This document shows, piece by piece, positions 60,069 through 64,000 of a stretch of 64,000 nt of DNA (the first letter of the stretch is position 1; every line of letters begins with the position of its first letter). A program made the translations under genes and the position numbers. Where the stretch lies: positions 1-64,000 of the forward strand of contig CAKZXA010000068.1 in NCBI GenBank assembly GCA_937922045.1, given 5' to 3'. Under the pieces are notes generated by a model. That model was not told the DNA's origin, ran no database searches, and was given only the letters and a program-made list of their open reading frames with translations. The stretch is from an uncultured Acidimicrobiales bacterium (GTDB lineage: Bacteria; Actinomycetota; Acidimicrobiia; Acidimicrobiales; SZUA-35).

Positions 60069-60547
60069 CGGGCCAGGAGACGCCACGACCAACCGGCGTT
60101 TTGATCGTCGATTCCTCGGCTCTGCTGTGCCGTTACTTAGGCGACTCCCGTCGTTCGCTTGTGCTCGATGTGATGGCGTTGGCGACCGACGTGGTGGTCA
60201 CAGCCTTGGCTCGAACCGAAGTCTTGATCGGTCTTCACCACATCGTCGATGATCGAACGAAACGCGAGACTCTGTGGCGAGCGGTAAGCGGTGATTGGGA
60301 TGCGTTCTGGCAGATACCAACCGACGATCGGTGCCTCAGCCTGGCCTCCGACCTCGGTGTTCGCTATGGGCTTGGGGTCACTAACGCTCTCCACCTTGCC
60401 GCTATCGATCGGTTGCCACGGCCGGCCACGCTTCTGACCTTTGATCGCGAGCAGGTGGCTGCAGCGTCGGCAATGGGATTTGAAGTGTTCACCGCTTCCT
60501 CGGGTGCCCATGGCGGCGCCCACGGATTACTCGCTGATCCTTCCTGA
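60065..60547 (+). CDS. PIN-domain toxin (VapC-like)
   Basis: 160-residue PIN ribonuclease. First Asp in VLIVDSSALL, Glu in ARTEVLIGLHH, last Asp in LLTFDREQVAAA. The third acidic position, normally Asp in a DAxHLA motif, is Asn here (VTNALHLAAI). Activity might be lowered or metal binding shifted. Translation is coupled to the antitoxin. The C-terminal 20 residues (Gly/His/Ala-rich) extend past the fold. Confidence 0.83.
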   Translation: MTGQETPRPTGVLIVDSSALLCRYLGDSRRSLVLDVMALATDVVVTALARTEVLIGLHHIVDDRTKRETLWRAVSGDWDAFWQIPTDDRCLSLASDLGVRYGLGVTNALHLAAIDRLPRPATLLTFDREQVAAASAMGFEVFTASSGAHGGAHGLLADPS

Positions 60548-60590
60548 GGCATACCTGCGTTTGCTTGCAGCCCATCTGCCGACGCGAGCT

Positions 60591-61424
60591 CTAAAGCTTT
60601 GGCGCTATTGCATCACCGGGCAGCGGGCCGTCCGGGTAGAGGGCGGTTTGAAAGCGGCGCATACCGCCGAGCCAGCGGTCGATATCGGTCGCCTTTCGCT
60701 CAACATAGTTGGCTACCTCGGGGTGAGGAAGTACCCAGAACCGTTCCTGCGCTATCGCCTCGAAACAGGACACAGCAACATCGGCTGACGAGAGCACTCC
60801 GTCGCCGCCCGCTACCCCTCCACCGAGATCGGCACCCTGGTCTCGCAGGGTTGGGCTGTTGGCGATGATGTTTGTCTCGACCGCCTGGGGGCAAAGGACA
60901 GAAACGCGAACACCCTGGTGGTGGTGCGTAATCGACAGCCATTCAGCCAGAGCGACCGCCGCGTGCTTCGTGATGGTGTAGCCGACCGAGCCGATTTGGG
61001 AGAGCAGACCAGCGGCTGACGCCGTGTTGAGCAGGTAGCCCTCGCCCCGAGTGATCATCGATGGCAACACGGCGCGGGCGGCGTAGATGTGCGACATCAC
61101 ATGGACTTCCCACATCTTGTTGATGATCTCGTTTGACTCCTCGATGCCGGCATTGGTGACGAACCCTGCATTGGAGCAGAACAGATCGATGGGACCGACG
61201 GAAGATTCGGTGCGCTCAACCAATGCGGCCACGGCGGCCTCGTCCGACACATCGAGGACTTCGGCTGTACCGCCGATCTCGTTGGCGACACGGCGAGCTT
61301 CGTCGCCGTTGAGGTCGGTGACGACGACGTGGCGGGCACCGTTGCCGGCCGCGTGGCGGCATAGCGCTTCGCCGATGCCGGATCCAGCGCCGGTGACTAC
61401 GATTACTCGATCCTGTGGGTCCAT
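60591..61424 (-). CDS. Short-chain dehydrogenase/reductase
   Basis: 277 residues. Rossmann TGAGSGIGEALCRHA, CSNAGFVTNAGIEE (NAG motif), catalytic Ser in NTASAAGLLSQIG and YTITKHA (Y-x3-K). Asp at the end of strand 2 (VVVTDLNGDEA) suggests NAD rather than NADP. Substrate unknown. Stand-alone gene, convergent with the VapC-like gene. Confidence 0.9.
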   Translation of the reverse strand: MDPQDRVIVVTGAGSGIGEALCRHAAGNGARHVVVTDLNGDEARRVANEIGGTAEVLDVSDEAAVAALVERTESSVGPIDLFCSNAGFVTNAGIEESNEIINKMWEVHVMSHIYAARAVLPSMITRGEGYLLNTASAAGLLSQIGSVGYTITKHAAVALAEWLSITHHHQGVRVSVLCPQAVETNIIANSPTLRDQGADLGGGVAGGDGVLSSADVAVSCFEAIAQERFWVLPHPEVANYVERKATDIDRWLGGMRRFQTALYPDGPLPGDAIAPKL

Positions 61425-61540
61425 GGAGGCACCCTAATTCGACCGCGCTACTGGCACCAACCCGACCGCTCTGGCACGCTTTGGCCTATGTGTTTCGCCA
61501 TGATGATTCCGCCAGCCGGTCGACAACGAGGTAGGTGCAC

Positions 61541-62680
61541 ATGCGGATAGCCGTTGTTGGTGGTGGTATCGCTGGCGTGTCGGCAGCCTTTGCCCTTGCC
61601 ACGAGCGGAGCTGAGCCCGACGTGGTTCTGATCGAAGCCGAGCAGGAGCTGGCGGCTCACACCACCGGTCGGTCAGCGGCTCAATACATCAAGAACTATG
61701 GGGTTGACACGGTCAAAGCGCTCACTCTGGCCAGCTACGAGTTCCTCGCCAACCCGCCATCGTCTCTGGCCGACCATTCCCATCTTTCGCCCCGGGGTCA
61801 GCTGACGGTGGCCGATGCTGCTCAGGAGGACTACTTCCAGCAGCTGCTCGTTGACGGGCAGCACTATGACGACACGATCGCCGAGATCGATATCGCCGAG
61901 GCCTGTCGTCTCTTTCCCCCCTTGCGGCCTGGCCGTTTTACCCGAGCGATGGTCGAACCGAACTCGGCCGACATCGATGTCGCTGGCCTGCACCAGACCT
62001 TCGTACGAGGTTTTCGTGCCGCCGGGGGTGAAATACGGACGAATTACCGGCTCGATGCTGCCACCCGGGCTGGCTCGGGTTGGTCGGTGGAGACCACAAG
62101 CGGCATTGTCGAGGCCGATGTGATCGTGAATGCCGCTGGAGCCTGGGGCGATGTGGTAGCTCGCCGGGCCGGTGTCGCCCCGATTGGGCTTCAACCCATG
62201 CGGCGCACAGCGTTCATGGTCGGCCACGACCATCCCGAGATGGGCCAATGGCCGCTGGTGGCATCGGTTGAGCACAGCTGGTATCTCAAACCCGACGGCC
62301 CGCAGTTGCTCTGCTCGCCGGCCAACGAAGACCCTATGGAACCATGTGATGTCAAGGCGGAGGAGCTCGATGTGGCTCTAGCGATAGAGAGGATCAACGA
62401 CGCGACGACCCTCGGGATCAGGTCGGTCCGCAGTTCGTGGGCTGGCCTGCGCACCTTCACGTCCGATCGCTCCATGGTGGTTGGCGCCGACGATGCCGAG
62501 CCGTCGTTTATCTGGTGTGTTGGGCAGGGCGGCACAGGCATCCAAACGGCGCCTGCGGTTGGACGACTCGTAGCCGATCTTGTTGGCGACGGTGCGCCCG
62601 GAGCATGGTGTGGCGATGTCGGTCTCGATCCGTCGAGTCTCGGTGTAGCCCGTCTCCGCCGTTCGGATAACCCTGCATAG
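61541..62680 (+). CDS. FAD-dependent oxidoreductase (DadA/glycine-oxidase-like)
   Basis: 379 residues from ATG 61541 (GTG 61535 is an alternative). FAD-binding MRIAVVGGGIAGVSAAFALA, EAEQELAAHTTGRSAAQYI, and a C-terminal VGQGGTGIQTAPAVGRLVADL typical of the DAO superfamily. AGAWGDVVARRAGVAPIGLQP and RSSWAGLRTFTSDRSMVVG are family blocks. It would oxidise an amine or amino acid to the imine with release of H2O2 or transfer of electrons. Cytoplasmic. Confidence 0.88.
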   Translation: MRIAVVGGGIAGVSAAFALATSGAEPDVVLIEAEQELAAHTTGRSAAQYIKNYGVDTVKALTLASYEFLANPPSSLADHSHLSPRGQLTVADAAQEDYFQQLLVDGQHYDDTIAEIDIAEACRLFPPLRPGRFTRAMVEPNSADIDVAGLHQTFVRGFRAAGGEIRTNYRLDAATRAGSGWSVETTSGIVEADVIVNAAGAWGDVVARRAGVAPIGLQPMRRTAFMVGHDHPEMGQWPLVASVEHSWYLKPDGPQLLCSPANEDPMEPCDVKAEELDVALAIERINDATTLGIRSVRSSWAGLRTFTSDRSMVVGADDAEPSFIWCVGQGGTGIQTAPAVGRLVADLVGDGAPGAWCGDVGLDPSSLGVARLRRSDNPA

Positions 62681-63054
62681 GGAAATCGCCCTAAATGGCT
62701 AAACCCTCACCGAAAATCTGTGCCACACTTGGCTCACCAAGAGGAAGGAGGTGGTCCAACTGTTTGACAGAACGAAAGGGATCTTGGAGGTGGCTGGCCG
62801 TTAGCGGTTAGCTGGGCCGCTCGCGAATAGCGACCGGCCACCGCCCTGCTGGTACTGCCCAACCCTCTGATCGGGTGGATGAATCCCGTCCGCCTTGGTT
62901 GTGGTAGTCCGCTGGGTGTCCCAGCAATTGTCGAAAGACAGGTTCAGGACGGGTTCTGCCCGTCCTGAATCGCGTCTGGGTCCACCTTCGAAACCGATGT
63001 CGGGCTCTCGAACCATTGCACTCGTTCCTACCTGAATCGGGTAGCGTAAGGTCC
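62681..63054 (+). other. Structured non-coding stretch, candidate leader RNA
   Basis: 374 bp without a convincing gene. It contains an extended ribosome-binding-like sequence AAGGAGGTGGTCC (62746-62758), nearly a full complement of the 16S 3' end. A possible 15-codon peptide starts at TTG 62765 (LTERKGSWRWLAVSG), and several pairings follow: GGTGG with CCACC enclosing GCGG/CCGC and TCGC/GCGA hairpins (a three-way-junction shape), then the 11-bp hairpin at 62943-62969. This is compatible with a cis-regulatory leader or small RNA for the genes at 63055 and 63239. It is a proposal; no covariation data. Confidence 0.4.
62943..62969 (+). repeat. 11-bp perfect hairpin in leader region
   Basis: TTCAGGACGGG and CCCGTCCTGAA pair perfectly around a TTCTG loop. 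No T-run follows (TCGCG), so it is not a classical intrinsic terminator. It could be an attenuator arm, a protein site or a stabilising RNA hairpin. It lies 86 bp upstream of the next start codon. Confidence 0.7.
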
Positions 63055-63261
63055 GTGGAACGCCCAGGAAAATTTGAACACTTCCGCTGGGTTGGTGACA
63101 AGCGGACACAGGTCGTCTACGACGTCGACAACCTCGTAGATTCAAGCATCATCGACGAGCTCATGGAATCGAGCAGCTATACCTGCTTCGGGCCTGACAA
63201 TCTTGCCGAAGCCCGCAATCGTGGCTATCGACCGTTTAATGGCACAGGAACAGACACCTAG
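63055..63261 (+). CDS. Small conserved-looking hypothetical protein
   Basis: 68 residues from GTG 63055 (VERPGKFEHFRWVGDKR). Compact composition rich in charged and aromatic residues (TQVVYDVDNLVDSSIIDEL, YTCFGPDNLAEARNRG). Family not recognised. The last 23 bases overlap the start of the alpha/beta hydrolase gene. The track ORF begins at 63016. Confidence 0.65.
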   Translation: MERPGKFEHFRWVGDKRTQVVYDVDNLVDSSIIDELMESSSYTCFGPDNLAEARNRGYRPFNGTGTDT

Positions 63262-64000
63262 CGTCCTCGAGGACGCCTCGATTCGCTCGTCGGACGGAGT
63301 CGTACTCGAAGGTCGGCTGACACAGGTCCACCAGGCTGAGGGAAGCTTGCGCGACAACGCTGTGTTGTTACTGCACGGTTTTCCATCCGGCGATGTTAGA
63401 GCCGACAAGATCGGTGGCGACATGCCACAGCTGTGTGAGCGCATCAGCGCAGAGTTGCGCTGGAACGCTCTCGCCATTCGGTTTCGGGGCTGTGGAGAGT
63501 CACAGGGCAACTTCAGTCTTGCTGGCTGGTGCGATGATGCCTCAGCAGCGATCGACTTCCTCCACGAGAGCCTGAAGCCCCGGAACATCTGGGTAGTGGG
63601 TTTCGGAACTGGCGGCACGGTCGGTCTCGTGGCTGCGGCCCGGTCACCGCGAGTAGCGGGAGCGGCTGTGGTTGGATCACCGGCTGACTTCCACGACTGG
63701 GCCGACAATCCGGAACGATTGCTCCGCCATGCCCGAGAGGTTGGTGTCATCAAAGACTCCTCCTACCCCGACCAACCAAAGAGCTGGCAATCCGAGCTTC
63801 GGAACGTGCGAGCCGATGAGGTAGCGGAGTATTTCCCACCGCGCCCTCTGCTCATCTTGCATGGCAGCGACGACGATGCGGTGCCTCATTTCGATGCCCG
63901 TCTTCTCGCCGACCGCCACGGTGATGCCGAGCTGAGAATCATCAGCGGCGGCGGACACCAGCTACGTCACGATCCGCGAGCTATCTCCATTCTCCTGGGC
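63239..64000 (+). CDS. Alpha/beta hydrolase, 3' end beyond window
   Basis: 254 codons from ATG 63239 (MAQEQTPSVLEDAS), open to the last base of the window, so the C-terminus is missing and the ORF track omits it. Fold markers: oxyanion region LLLHGFPSGDVRA, FRGCGESQGNF, DDASAAIDFLHESL, and LLILHGSDDDAVPHFDA with the acid residue, then GGGHQLRHDP with His. The nucleophile-elbow position reads GFGTGGTVG, with Thr in place of the usual Ser, so catalysis may be altered or the family may be non-hydrolytic. Overlaps the preceding small gene by 23 bases. Confidence 0.8.
   Translation, partial: MAQEQTPSVLEDASIRSSDGVVLEGRLTQVHQAEGSLRDNAVLLLHGFPSGDVRADKIGGDMPQLCERISAELRWNALAIRFRGCGESQGNFSLAGWCDDASAAIDFLHESLKPRNIWVVGFGTGGTVGLVAAARSPRVAGAAVVGSPADFHDWADNPERLLRHAREVGVIKDSSYPDQPKSWQSELRNVRADEVAEYFPPRPLLILHGSDDDAVPHFDARLLADRHGDAELRIISGGGHQLRHDPRAISILLG

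Noticed and set aside
62801-63145. 114-aa minus-strand ORF in the leader region
   Set aside because: Arg/Pro-rich composition, no domain, and it overlaps structured sequence and the 63055 gene.
63142-63753. 203-aa minus-strand ORF
   Set aside because: Antisense to the alpha/beta hydrolase, whose motifs are clear on plus but which is absent from the track because it has no stop in the window.

Overview
The window looks like chromosomal DNA of a GC-rich actinobacterium. F420-type oxidoreductases (LLM and PPOX classes), a mycothiol-dependent nitroreductase homologue, an MT0933-like small protein, PknB-type kinases, an actinobacterial-type MutY and a SufBDCSU iron-sulfur system all point there. 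The many acyl-CoA enzymes, the malonyl-CoA decarboxylase and the TRAP transporter would suit class Acidimicrobiia. That placement is inferred from gene content only; no rRNA or tRNA gene was seen.

Layout. 1-2550 is an insertion-sequence graveyard: a complete IS3-family element whose left end is base 1, then a decayed IS1380-type transposase fused to the first ~30 codons of an IS110-type transposase. 2940-13559 holds mainly minus-strand genes: a HalD/ArpA-like oxygenase, a membrane pseudokinase with a Thr-rich tail, an active PknB-like kinase with Fn3 domains, and an FHA-FHA-TM-trypsin protein. 13798-22859 is housekeeping and lipid metabolism (coaE, F420 enzymes, thioesterase, cold-shock protein, malonyl-CoA decarboxylase, a methylsuccinyl-CoA dehydrogenase-like enzyme, mutY). 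22882-28319 carries a UGSC selenoprotein with its thioredoxin-fused partner, then an MBL hydrolase, a flavin reductase, an M50 protease and a gamma-carbonic-anhydrase-like protein. 28331-39941 holds a SUF system in two divergent halves: sufB ... sufD-Rieske-sufC on plus, and a second sufC-sufS-sufU on minus, with a shared 12-nt operator-like sequence upstream of sufB and of the second sufC. 39978-52502 is mixed metabolism (acyltransferase, acyl-CoA ligases, folE, Nudix, a glutamine-synthetase-family enzyme beside a gutted puuD remnant, a homoserine-kinase-like GHMP kinase). 52587-56436 is a TRAP transporter. 56584-64000 has an acyl-CoA dehydrogenase behind a 14-bp palindrome, an AlkZ-like protein, a VapBC-like pair, an SDR, a DadA-like oxidase, a structured non-coding stretch and an alpha/beta hydrolase cut by the window end.

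Most notable. Two unrelated redox genes each have an in-frame TGA exactly where a catalytic cysteine is expected: U-P-W-C in an Rv2466c/DsbA-like protein (TGA at 7704) and U-G-S-C in a UGSC protein (TGA at 23133-23131, minus). Each TGA is followed at short distance by a hairpin with a G at the start of its loop, as expected of bacterial SECIS elements; the UGSC hairpin is a perfect 8-bp stem. ORF callers split or truncate both genes. Together they imply that the host decodes UGA as selenocysteine, although no sel gene lies in the window.

Other recurring patterns are short perfect or near-perfect tandem duplications (13-23 bp units) in at least six intergenic spacers, and several enzymes with altered signature residues (pseudokinase, IspD-like, GHMP kinase, Nudix, PIN). 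All coordinates and repeats were worked out by eye; no database search or folding program was run.
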